From NCBI GenBank assembly GCA_023653785.1, contig JAMKCH010002942.1, forward strand, positions 1 through 64,000: a stretch of DNA of 64,000 bases, read 5' to 3'. Below are positions 1-10,299 of this stretch, piece after piece. Under the pieces are notes generated by a model. The model saw only the letters and a program-made list of their open reading frames with translations. It was not told the origin of the DNA and did no database searches. Origin of the DNA: Ophioderma brevispina. Lineage: Eukaryota > Echinodermata > Ophiuroidea > Amphilepidida > Ophiodermatidae. Position 1 is the stretch's first letter, and each line of letters starts with the position of its first letter. The translations under genes and the position numbers were made by a program.

Positions 1-160
1 AGTATTGCCCCGCAAGCCGGGATGTTAGCCGGGACTTGGCCGGGAATGTACCTTAGCTTGTCCCCGCCCTGCCGGGACAATCATTGATGATAGCTGGGAC
101 TTAAGCCGGGAGGTACAAAAAATTTTCTCGGCTCCGCCGGGACATAAACAGGGACTTTAA
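1..160. repeat. GC-rich repeat with GCCGGGAC motifs, copy 1
   Basis: The motif GCCGGGAC and close variants occur about six times in 130 bp, in clear contrast to the AT-rich sequence that follows. A related GC-rich block lies at 1855-2110, so these may be the two ends or two copies of one transposable element. No terminal repeat or coding sequence could be delimited, and the element type is unknown. Confidence 0.4.
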
Positions 161-1854
161 TGCATGTGTCACACCATATAAAACCAGGCTATCAGTGAGC
201 AGTATCGCCCGTCAAATCTGTAGTATATCAAGATTTTATATAGCGACCATTGCAGTCCGATCTCTTCCATGTCGTGAAAGGCAAGCTATACAAGTAGCAC
301 ACACGCACGTCGTCGCACGGTCGAGATATCAACTAATCCGAGGATCAATATTTTCAACGTAAAATCGCCAGAAAAACATCAAAAATCAACAGGAAAATGT
401 TTAAAAAAAATATCAACTGAATCACAAGAAATTACTAGAAGTTTGTCTGATTCATTTAATTCATAAAATCACCGTAGGTAGTGAAAGCTATTTGATATTT
501 CTTGCTAAATGCCCGGAATATTGTCATTTCATTGCATAAAACGCGGGCATTTTAATATGAAAATGAAAATATTTAATCGCTATGGAAACAAATAAATGCT
601 CATGAAATACATTTTGTTAGCTCAAAATACTTCTTGAACTGCCGCATGTTCCGATATAAATCAAAATTAAATGTAATCGCGATTTCTGAACTTGTTTTGG
701 CAGTGTTATTCCCATTCTAATTTTCCATTTTATCGGGATCATTGCAATTTTTTTGAACCGCCGCCGCGCCGTTCAGCCAAGAGTACAGCCTGTCCAGGCG
801 CCTGCGTAATGTCCGCTCAATTTACCGCAAGGCGCGCCGAGCTGGGGTCTAACATTTAGAGAACAGGGGGAAATTGAAGATTGCTCAATAAATCTAAAAA
901 GTATAACAAATCTATTTTAATTGCACATAAATTTCTTTTTATTTGGAAATGTGAAGAAAGATTTAAGTAAAATTGTAACCATTTAATATTGATAGTGGGT
1001 TTGGTTGGCTTGGGCAATAAGATCTTGGAATGGTGAACTTTTTTGTTCAAGCGAAACACAATGTTTTCAAATCAAATATTTACTAACGTGTCTTTTAATT
1101 TGAAAAATTTACCCAAACTATTGTTTTTCTCATAATTTGGTATAAGTAGTATTACAACTTTTAATGAAAATAATAAACTGCACAAAAATCTTTGTTTCTC
1201 ACGAAACTGACATGGAAAATTCAACTCAAATTTAGGAATAAGCATGAAGACTTGTTGGTTATGCCTATTAAGTGATTGTTGTGTTCAGAATTTTGTCAGA
1301 AAGATGCAAACCGTCCTCCCAAAAAACGGGGGAAGTAGTCAATACGATTTCAATGGAGCCAAAAATGGTGATTGCAGACTACAAAATATGTTTTATGCAC
1401 GTTTTTCGCTTCGTTATCTGCGGCATATATGCAATCCATCATGCATTCCAACAAAGATGCTTGAGTGCCTCCCCCTGGGCAGGGTCGCAATATATTGATA
1501 CCCATGACAGATACGGCATGGGCATATATTCCAAGTTTATTTTAGTCAAGTCACTATCACAGAATAGGCCGACAAAACGACAATTACATGATGATCTGTT
1601 TGACTGAAGTTTCCGTTGGCAATATGATGGACAATGGTTTTAGATATTACTCTGCTATGTTAGTGGTCGATATCGCCGTGGGATAATGGGATTTTTTTAA
1701 ACAACCAACTAAATGAGGTTGTTTTCTCAAACATATTCAGGTGGTGAAATTTCGGCTCTCGGTTCTGACCCTCCGGTGATCCAAAATGGATTATATTTAT
1801 ATAGCTAGCCTGTTGTCACATAGCCAGGACCGAACTGGATTGTACAGAGTTTTA
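161..1854. other. AT-rich stretch, no gene seen
   Basis: No open frame with splice signals or family motifs is visible on either strand. Short open frames here (for example around 1244-1607) have unremarkable composition and no recognisable domain. It may be the interior of an element bounded by the two GC-rich blocks at 1-160 and 1855-2110. Confidence 0.4.
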
Positions 1855-2110
1855 AAGCATCCCCGCCCCCATTGGCCGGAATAATACGGGGATTGTCCCA
1901 CACCGAAGCCCGTCTAGTAGGGGCCGGGACATAGCGGGGGATGTACAAAAGATGTAAGCCCGGCTACACGGGATTTCGTGCTACTTAGCGGGGACAAAAG
2001 CGGGTGGGTGGCACGGACCGCAAAATGTACATTCCCGGCTAAGTCCCCGCTAGTCCCGGGAACCCCAGGGCCGGGATTGGAATTGACAGTGCATAAGGGA
2101 TCATTCAATA
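1855..2110. repeat. GC-rich repeat with GCCGGGAC motifs, copy 2
   Basis: The block is dense in CCGGGAC, AGCGGGGAC and GGCCGGGAC motifs and is related in composition and words to 1-160. It sits in AT-rich DNA. It is probably transposon-derived, class not determined. Confidence 0.4.
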
Positions 2111-2299
2111 AAGATTTTGGCACCGGCGGTTTGGGACTTTTATAAACACTAACGATGAGGTAGTAAGATAATATTTCAGATTTAAGTTTGTTGTCCCCAA
2201 GGTCAAATTCAGAGCCCCTTGTGCCCTTGTTTCCCAAGGTTTTTCAGTAAGTGGCGCCGCAAGCTGGGCAACAGTCCGGTATGCGGTCACGTTCCGAAT

Positions 2300-4190
2300 G
2301 AGGTATGAAGCTTGAGATGGGATTATTTAGGGCATGTCGCATGCCAAATATACTACGCATTTCAAGTAATCCATACTAAGGTGCCCTACCATGAAACACT
2401 CATACAAATAGGAAAACTATGAGTACATTTTTTATTTCTTGTAACCCAATATTGAAACTATTATATTATGTCAACAGTATTTTATAAATCATTCAACATG
2501 GCTACGCTCAAGGATGGTCACGTGGGCGGTTACAACGGGAAAATACAATTCTGAATTTTCCTTGAAAACACAGGTGAATATTGCTCCGACCTCTAAAACA
2601 AAAAACGACCCAGCTTGCAAAGACTACTATCACATAGTACGTCTGATTTTACCATCTAATTAGTGTCATTTCGTACCTAATTTGACAATTAATTTACAAG
2701 AGATCCCCGATCAGTTTTTTACGATGTCAAAATTCCTAAATTCTATGGGGAAGCATAGATTTTTCACCAAAAAATGGCAAAACTGGGTGGGCCGTTTTCG
2801 TTTGTGTTTGAGATTATCATGAAGCTGTCATGATGAAATTTTATTAATTGAACTGCACATGGGTACGACATTGACCTTGTGGATTCATTCATAAAAACCT
2901 TCTATCGACATGAGGTAGTCATCAAGCAAATTCTGGTTCACCGGACGCGGAGCTGGCGGTCAGTGACTTCATTAATTAGTGGCGAACTTCATTAATTATG
3001 CTAATCAAATTTCTGTAAAGTTACATGGTTGTGTATGAATTCGGCAGGCCAAGGCATGGAACAAAACATGACAGAACTGCATGGCTAGTGAAGGGATGTG
3101 GTGCACTGCACTGGCACGTGTATTGGCAAAAGCCAACCCAAATTACCTGTTTTAAACATGTATGAGTAGATGCAACTTTGACTGGTGGTCCTGCGGGCTT
3201 TAGAAATTAGATCCATATCTGGGCTTTGGAGCTAATCTGACTGCACGTGAGTGCTTACTGTTTAGGTATGTTGCCTGAATGGAAGAAGTTTCTATCAGGC
3301 ACTGATTTTCACCCAGTGATAAAGGGGGCAGGACATTTTTTGGTAAAATTTAACAAATTTGGTATCAACATAAAGGATTAAAATGGGCGGCTTTATTTAA
3401 TGAAAACAGTTTACAATGTCTCCCCATCATTTTTGATTAATTAGCATAATAATCACACACCCAGCCATACGCTTAAAAAACGTTTCCAAAAAGTAACAAA
3501 CCCCGGCAACAATCCCGGGTGACGTCAAACCTGTTTAGTATTGTTTGCCACTAGGGCATGCAAGAAGATGTGGCAAACACACGATGAAGAAGCAACACAC
3601 AGCGTAAGTGCAACGAAGCAGTTGACAGGTGTTGAAAAAAGAAAATCCCAACATAATTTTTATATGAGGGGCAAATAATAGGATCGGTATTCAATCTTAA
3701 TAAGTACATATTCATTGTTATTTGTGCGAGATTAGAACTTTATATGACTTGTAATTAAGCGAGCATCGTGGGAATTAATCACCCAGCAAGGAGAATCAAA
3801 AATATTCAGCTGCATATGTAAATTTTTCCGGAATCAATGACCAAATATAAGCCAGTTTACGAAGTTTCAAGCCGTTTTGAACATTTAAATATGCTTCATT
3901 GTCTCTCGGACGTTGTTTGCACTTAGAGGATATTGTTGTACATACATACACAAGGTATTTTTTACACTTAGCGCTGATTAAACAAAGCAAATGGATTTTT
4001 CTAACGACACACAACCCCCTCAAAATACGAGCAGCTTACGCGTGTAACTCCTCTGATTTCATGTGATCACGCCCGCCGTTGAATCTGCACAACAGATATA
4101 TACACCGTAGCACTCACTTATCTGAGCGTGGTCTTACCCCGTCTTACCGTGCATAACTCGTGTTTTTCTCAGTCCGAATGTTGTGGTGTT
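2300..4190. other. Intergenic or intronic sequence, nothing recognised
   Basis: I see no coding sequence with splice sites, no RNA gene and no clear repeat boundary here. The minus-strand open frame at 3796-4023 lacks any recognisable motif and is treated as chance. Confidence 0.4.
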
Positions 4191-4194
4191 GATA

Positions 4195-4535
4195 ATGATA
4201 AACTCCAAGCTTTCAGACCAATCATTATTAACAAGAATCTGGCCATGAAATGATGTGACAAAATATTCTTGAAATGAAAGTATTGCACAAACACTGACCA
4301 TTATATCAGGGTAAATCCCCACGCGGGGTCCATATATTATAAAGCAGCGTGTCGATGCAAGCCACGTCGTGTTGTGGTTCATTTATTCAGTCATGCATGC
4401 ATGTCAGCGCTCCTACGAATTACAATTCCAAGCTTTTTCAGACCAAATCATGTTATTAACAAGAATCTTGGCCATGAATGATGTGCAGAAATATTCTGAA
4501 ATGAAAGTATTAGCACATAACCACTGACAATTAAA
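4195..4535 (+). repeat. Diverged tandem duplication, about 225-bp period
   Basis: The segment 4195-4305 (from CCAAGCTTTCAGACCAAT through ATTAACAAGAATCTGGCC to GAAATGAAAGTATT) recurs at about 4425-4530 with small indels. No coding content. Confidence 0.6.
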
Positions 4536-4948
4536 TACCAAATACGAGTTCCGGGCGGACTGCAATCGGGCGGCAATTTACAGCTATAACCCGTCAGCAG
4601 CGCCTCACGAAAAAAGCGTGGACACTCAGTCTCAGATTTGCAAAATTTACACGGAAATTCTCGTGCCTATTTTGTCTAAATTGCTCTGATTTTTGGTATA
4701 AATAATTTAAAAAAGATTTTAATTACCAAGGTCAAATTTTCTCGGCGTCCGGCAAAACTGTCATGGTTATTTTCCTTGGCATATTTGCTACTCTGTTTCT
4801 GCTGGAGGCTCAAAACATCATATCATGAGCTTTCGGTCCCCAGGCCTGTACCTCGCGTTCTCCTTGCCAAAAAAAAATTACCCACGGCTTCGTCAGAACT
4901 CTACTCTGAGATTCCCACCACTACAAAAGCACTTCCAACCGCTTCACC

Positions 4949-4984
4949 CCCCCCCCCCCAACAATACCCCCCCCCCCCCCCCCT
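4949..4984. repeat. Poly-C tracts
   Basis: Two C homopolymer runs of more than ten bases are separated by AACAATA. Their length is likely to be unreliable in any assembly. The proline-rich open frame through them is a consequence of the C tracts. Confidence 0.9.
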
Positions 4985-5049
4985 TCTGCCATCTCCATTA
5001 AAATTACTAATAATCCATTCCTATTGTAAAAAAAGTACGAAAAAGACAC

Positions 5050-6303
5050 CTTGAACAGAATTTAAATACTGCGGTAGTCAGCTTCTGCACCTTTCACCGT
5101 ATGCAGTGCTGCAACCGGAAGTGCCCTGGAGTAAAACAGGATGACGTCACGCATAAGGCCTTCCAATGGTGTATGTGTATTAGCTCTCGCCGTTTTCTGA
5201 CGTGCTTCTTAGCCAATTAATATGGCTCATAAAAGATGTTGAAGTGCTGATAAAGTTAAAATTTTTTGTCTATTTGGCTTCGATATAACAGTGTAAGAAT
5301 GTAAATATAATAAATAAAGGATGGTTTAAAAATGAAAAAAAAGATGTCCGCCCCCTTTAAAACGTCTCGCTCAGCCAGTGTCAAGTGCCAGACTGCGATC
5401 TTTGCAGAGCATGTTTTGATGGAAATATAAATTGCAAAATTTGCCAAAACTCTTTCATTTTATGGATACAAATCGTTAGGTTATTGTCTTACAGCATCAT
5501 ATGATGTTTGCATTTGTATTTTGAATAAACAAGATAAATCACAGGTTAAAATCAGCAGCTGATTACATTGGTGACTGAAGTTTTTGAAAGAGGCAAATAC
5601 ATATGGTTGCACAATAGTGACATTTTTTGTGTGTAAATAGATTGTTCTACATTGTTTACAGAGGGGTACAAGGAGGTGAAAGTCAGCTTTTGCTTTAAAA
5701 TCACCTTTTGGTTATCACTCTTGAGAGCATTTATGTACCAAAATATAAGGTAAGAAAATTTTTGGATTGTCTAATCTAATGAAATCAACTACAAATATGA
5801 AACCTCTAGGATGCCTCAAAAATCTCTTGTTTGCACTTGAACACTGTTGACAACAAAAGTACAGGTTCTGGTTCTCCAATTATTTCACAGATGAGTGAAT
5901 ATATTTTGTCGAGTTTAAGAGTTTAGTTTTAAAATGCTATCATGAAAGACTTGGAGAAGATACACAGACACCTGCTTGCCTAAAGGGTGGAAGGTATTAT
6001 CCCATCTCCCTAACCTTGATTTCTACTCATGCTCCCAAATGCCACATTTATTATAGCTATGCATGGGTGAACAGTGAGAAGGGTTTGTTTACATGTTACC
6101 CCAACATATCTTTAGTTACATCAGTTTGAAGACTTGTGATGATGCATCTATGTATTCTGCTGCAAAGTGTATTACAATTCCAGCGAATTGATAAGGAGTG
6201 TCAGCTAGGTAAGAATATGAGATAATTGAACTAATGATCACAGTATTTATAAGGGTCATGTACTAGAACTGCACCAGTGCAGATCAACTTAATGATACAA
6301 TGG
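5050..6303. other. No gene seen; one CRE/ETS-like promoter motif pair
   Basis: An ETS-type CCGGAAGT (about 5115) and a perfect CRE TGACGTCA (5142-5149) lie 20 bp apart, as in many animal housekeeping promoters. No first exon could be read downstream on either strand, and CRE octamers occur several times in this window, so this is only noted. The rest of the interval shows nothing recognisable. Confidence 0.25.
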
Positions 6304-6838
6304 TTAAAGCAATAATGGCACATTTTTAAGAGGCGCACCCAATTTTCAAAATTTGATATTTTTGCGCAGTTCTGTTGGTAAATGGGTCTAGGAAAGCTAT
6401 ACTGCGAACGAGAATGCTAAAAAATGCGTATTTATCTATAAATGAGCGGTTTGTAATTAGAATAGGATCCAGATGACTTAACGACAGAGCGTGGAAATGC
6501 TATGTAATGTCCGTCCATGATGATTGTGCCACCTAAACGAAAATAACTCTAACTTGAGCGTGCCTGAACCAATAAAACACTGATGGCAGGAGCATAGACA
6601 CGTACATGGTGCTATTTCCCAGCTATTCGCACATTGGAGGACGTTTCCAGCAGCCGTTGAATTATTATCAGAGATCTCTGATATTATTTATCTAAGTTCC
6701 AAACAAATTCCTTCGTTTACGACCACATATACATCCAGTATAGTTTGTAGCCAGTTACCAAGGACAACCATGTTAAAATGTCTCAAATTTTGAAAACTTG
6801 GGGGCGATCTTCAAAAAATTGTGCTATAAGTTGCTTAA
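6304..6838 (+). mobile_element. TTAA-flanked MITE, family A, copy A1
   Basis: The element begins TTAAAGCAATAATGGCACAT and ends in the inverse (GTGCTATAAGTTGCTTAA), with internal arms built on CCCAATTTTCAAAATTTGAT near one end and its complement near the other. It is about 535 bp, has no transposase, and is bounded by TTAA on both sides. Copies A2 and A3 lie at 39900 and 40956. In A1 the internal GACTTAACG site is uninterrupted, as in A3. Confidence 0.8.
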
Positions 6839-7084
6839 CTAAATATATATGAAATCAGAGAAATTCACAGTTTTAGCCACCCAGATGTGGATAAATCACA
6901 TTTTATACAACAGTTAATGACATAATGATTTGGTGTGTGTTCCGCACATGATGTGTGACCCCATACCTACTGTAGTGATATTGTATGTTAGGGTTGCATG
7001 TATATCAATTTGATCTTGCATACATATAGTCGATGGGTCATGTCCTTCTATGCTGGTTTTTTGTTTGCCATCTCGGGCGGGGGG

Positions 7085-7960
7085 CCTAGGGGAAAACCAA
7101 GTGTTAATTCATAAATATTAAAATCATATTAATCGTCTGTTCCCACAAATTAAAACTGGCACATTTCTTGAAAAAGAATAAAAGTCACGTTCAATTTCAT
7201 TTCCCCAATATAAGTGATAGTGGATACACATAGACTTCAGCAAAAAATGGAGGTAAGAATATTCAATCACCGGCCCTGTATGCGGGGTAGAAAACACTTC
7301 CAAATTCCCTTCATCTGGAGTGCAGGACCAGTTGTAGATTGCGCGCAGCTGAGAGATTTCAGCTGTTACGCTCTACAATTTAGATGAGTACTTTTCAGGA
7401 CAAATACGTAACCTTCATTCACCAAAGTTTAATAAATATGGCTTCTATAGTGCGTGTTCAATTAACTTTGGCATGTTTTTCATCATTTATTCGAAGGAAG
7501 AAAACATGACAAACATCATAAAGAGAATGTTGCTGGGCAACGCTTGGACCCGTAACAGACTGTGTGCAGAACCAAAATCCGTAACTTATGGTTAACTTCA
7601 TTTCTAATTCCATTTACGCGTTTTCAGAAGAAATTTAAGTGTCAACGAACCCTATATTATAATGTACACTGTTAGTTATTGTGAGAGAGGACGGGTATGT
7701 GTCACTCAACAAAACGAATCGTGGAGGTGGTACACCTGGCTATAACATGCCCTACATACCCGGCCCATTGGTAATATCTTTAGCTCATTGTTTGTCTGAA
7801 GTCTATACATATCCATTGGTCCTTGATATTGGGAAAAGAAATTGAGGTGTGACATTTTAATATATTTTTAAGAAATGTGCCAGTTTGAATTGTGGGAACA
7901 GACAGTTATGTGATTGTATAATATATTATGAATTTACACTTGGTTTTTTCCTTGGGGACA
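7085..7960. mobile_element. Non-autonomous DNA transposon with about 85-bp terminal inverted repeats
   Basis: The left arm (7085-7173) runs through AAAACCAAGTGTTAATTCAT, CTGTTCCCACAAATT and ACTGGCACATTTCTT. The right arm (7867-7958) carries their complements AAGAAATGTGCCAGTTTGAA, TGTGGGAACAGACAG and AATTTACACTTGG. The 690-bp interior contains no long open frame. A target duplication was not resolved. Confidence 0.75.
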
Positions 7961-8103
7961 ACAGATTTGTTATTCATTGGTTATTTGGTCCACGTCCATG
8001 GTCTAATAGTGTCTTTAGTCCCTGAAGGTTGGGTGTCTGTGTACCCCACTGGTCCATTAGGTGCTGTTTTGAGTCTGTATATCGCCACGGCTGGTACCTA
8101 AGG

Positions 8104-8205
8104 GGATGGGTATCCGTCTAGTGATTGGAAAGGCCATGGGTTCGATTCCCGCGCTGGCGTAGTCCTAGAAAAAAATCCTACTATGGTTTCTTTGGTGCTT
8201 GTCAT
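8104..8205 (+). mobile_element. tRNA-derived SINE head
   Basis: An A-box-like GGTATCCGTCTAGTGATTGG is followed 30 bp later by a B-box GGGTTCGATTCCCGC, the internal polymerase III promoter arrangement of a tRNA. No cloverleaf with intact acceptor pairing is apparent and the sequence continues without a processing end, so I call a SINE rather than a tRNA gene. The 3' boundary is uncertain. Confidence 0.6.
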
Positions 8206-8619
8206 AGGCCATGGAAGTTGATACTTAGTTTCCTGGTGGGGTTTTTTAAAAGGTGACGAGGTCTGATGTCATTATCCATTATTTACTGTCTTTCATTTAC
8301 TACAATCTAAAGGCATGTTAAATACACTACAATCCTTATATTTACCTAAACAAAGTTTTCAGTGCCTAATTAACAAACCCGGATAATTTGCAAGTTATAT
8401 TTCTTCAAAAATTTTTAAAATAAGTTCATCAAGCATTTTGCATCGAGTTGGTGACAGCGGGATTATTACAAAACTCATGAATATTCATGACATACTCATG
8501 CTATTTCATTGGCTGATTCCTATTATTCAGCTATTTCCCTAGGAAATAGATTGAACTGTTTCCCTACAAACCTCCCCCAGAGTCACAGTGGGGGTAATAA
8601 ACCACAAACAGGTTTATAT

Positions 8620-8738
8620 CTGGAAATAGGGCACACTATTTTCCCTTGTACTGGCTACAAGCCTATCACCCCTCACCCTTCGGTTCGGGTGATAGGCTCC
8701 CGAGCCAGTACCAAGGAAATGTGTGGCCCTATTTTCCT
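8620..8738. repeat. 119-bp imperfect hairpin (foldback)
   Basis: The left arm carries GGAAATAGGGCACACTATTT then TACTGGCT and GCCTATCACC. The right arm carries GGTGATAGGC, AGCCAGTACC and GTGTGGCCCTATTTTCC. The loop is about CCTCACCCTTCGGTTC. It is probably a foldback transposon. The arms share the word ACTATTTTCCC with the hairpin at 28607. Confidence 0.8.
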
Positions 8739-8814
8739 CTAACCATGTGTATTTGTATACTAAAATACGGAAGTAAATTATTTTATGTATCTGTGACACA
8801 CCCCTCCCGAAACC

Positions 8815-9161
8815 TTAAAAACCTATCAGTGATTGGCTAATCAGTCACATCGACAAAATCATCAAAAATCAGATTTTTGCATGTACGTAACAAGTACGTA
8901 TCCTAACATAACCCTGCAATTTAAGACAGAATCAACCTCATAAGGACAGAATCAGAGATTAAGTCATTACTGTCCGACCGGACCCTACTACAACACTTAA
9001 TTGAATGGAGAATTTACTTGGGAACACTGCCGTGGTTTTCTTCCTTTCCTGTTAATTTACAGCTGTAAAAGGTACCTTATGAAATTCTACACTTATCCTT
9101 CACTTTGAAGCTATTCCTGCAAATTTCCAATATTTTTTTCAATCACTGATAGTTTCTTTAA
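8815..9161 (+). mobile_element. TTAA-flanked MITE, family E, copy E1
   Basis: The ends are TTAAAAACCTATCAGTGATT and AATCACTGATAGTTTCTTTAA, with TTAA at both boundaries. The interior is collinear with the element at 57217-57578, sharing for example TCATCAAAAATCAGATTTTT, GCATGTACGTAACAAGTA and CACTTTGAAGCTATTC. It has no coding capacity. Confidence 0.75.
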
Positions 9162-9234
9162 ATTAATAGGAAGGGATACGTGAATATTTTTGAGCAACTG
9201 AAATATTTTTTTATTATCAGTTTTCCACATCGGG

Positions 9235-9645
9235 TCAGGTTCCTCTGAGGGGCCTGCTACTGGTATCCTGGTAACCAATTACTACCTGTCCCAGGGCCCG
9301 AGTTGTTCAGTGGCTAACTGTCGCCCCCCCAAAAATTGGGTTTTAGAGAAATCTAATAAGGAGGGCAGCTGGTTACCCTGGTGAATGAAAGAATATCTAC
9401 TACAAGGGCATCACTCTGGAGAGCTAATGGCGGCCATCCAGCAAATGCTGCCTTGCTTGGTGGGCATGGTTGTCCAAAGGCTGGCCCACCGATGAAAACT
9501 GTGGATTGATTTCAGGACGGGCATCCGGTCAATTAATCTTTTGCTCGGACAGTAAATCCTCACGGAGTCTTCCCCTCACATACCCGTATTGCTGATGTGA
9601 AGGTGTAGCCGGCCACCCCCGTTAGCGGTGGACAAAACCGGATAA
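9235..9645. repeat. GC-richer dispersed sequence, probable retroelement fragment
   Basis: The stretch is richer in GC than its neighbours, with words such as GGACGGGCATCCGGTC and TTACCCTGGTGAATG that read like a non-LTR element untranslated region. No reverse-transcriptase motif is visible, so the assignment is weak. Confidence 0.25.
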
Positions 9646-9649
9646 AAAC

Positions 9650-10014
9650 ATTTTTTCACTTTGCAACGAGATATTCCACATATCAGATGTCCCTAAAAAA
9701 TCGTCAGTTACTGATTTGTGCCCTGATGTAAGCTTTCCAATCCAAAAACTCCCCATCTGAAGGATTAAGCTGAGAATGTTTCTATGTTTCTTTGGTACAA
9801 ATTTGAAATTTCTAATTTCGTATAGGAGCACAGACAAATTCAGCCTATGTTTTTATATTGAAATATAAGCACTCAAAATCACTTTTTCTCTCTTTTAAGA
9901 CATTTCTGTAGCCTAAACAAAGGTAATAATATTTGAGTGATAATCTATTAAATTACTATTCATTCTGACACAGATATTTTTTGGGTGCCTTCAACTCTCT
10001 CGTTGCACCTTTAA
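9650..10014 (-). mobile_element. TTAA-flanked MITE, family D, copy D2
   Basis: Read on the minus strand the element starts TTAAAGGTGCAACGAGAGAG at 10014 and matches D1 (28740-29098) through the words CTAATTTCGTATAGGAGCA (complement) and GATTAAGCTGAGAA. The far end near 9650 is less clear but contains TTTGCAACGAGATATT. Confidence 0.65.
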
Positions 10015-10117
10015 AACTAACTTTTTCAAGAAAACATTTTTTCACAGAAAATAATGAAATATTTACCAAAGCAAATCTGAGCTGCTCCCACGGAAACAAA
10101 ATCAATTTCCTTTGGCC

Positions 10118-10290
10118 TTAAAGGTGCACGAGAGATTTTGAGGCACCAATATTGTGTCATAATAGTAATTTTTATATCGATTATACACTCAATAGATTCC
10201 TTACCTTGTATTTGCTACAGACATTCTTAAAAGGAGAAAAAAGGTAATTTTGGATTTGCTTATATTTCAAATAAACATATGCTAAATTTC
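10118..10290 (+). mobile_element. Truncated family D MITE, copy D3
   Basis: It begins TTAAAGGTGCACGAGAGATT and follows D1 and D2 for about 150 bp (GTGTCATAATAGTAA, TAAAAGGAGAAAAAAGG) before similarity is lost. It lies head to head with D2, about 100 bp away. Confidence 0.6.
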
Positions 10291-10299
10291 ACATGATAA

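Noticed and set aside
177..196. TATAAAA followed by an initiator-like TCAGT
   Set aside because: The spacing to the initiator (about 17 bp) is too short, and no downstream coding sequence was found.
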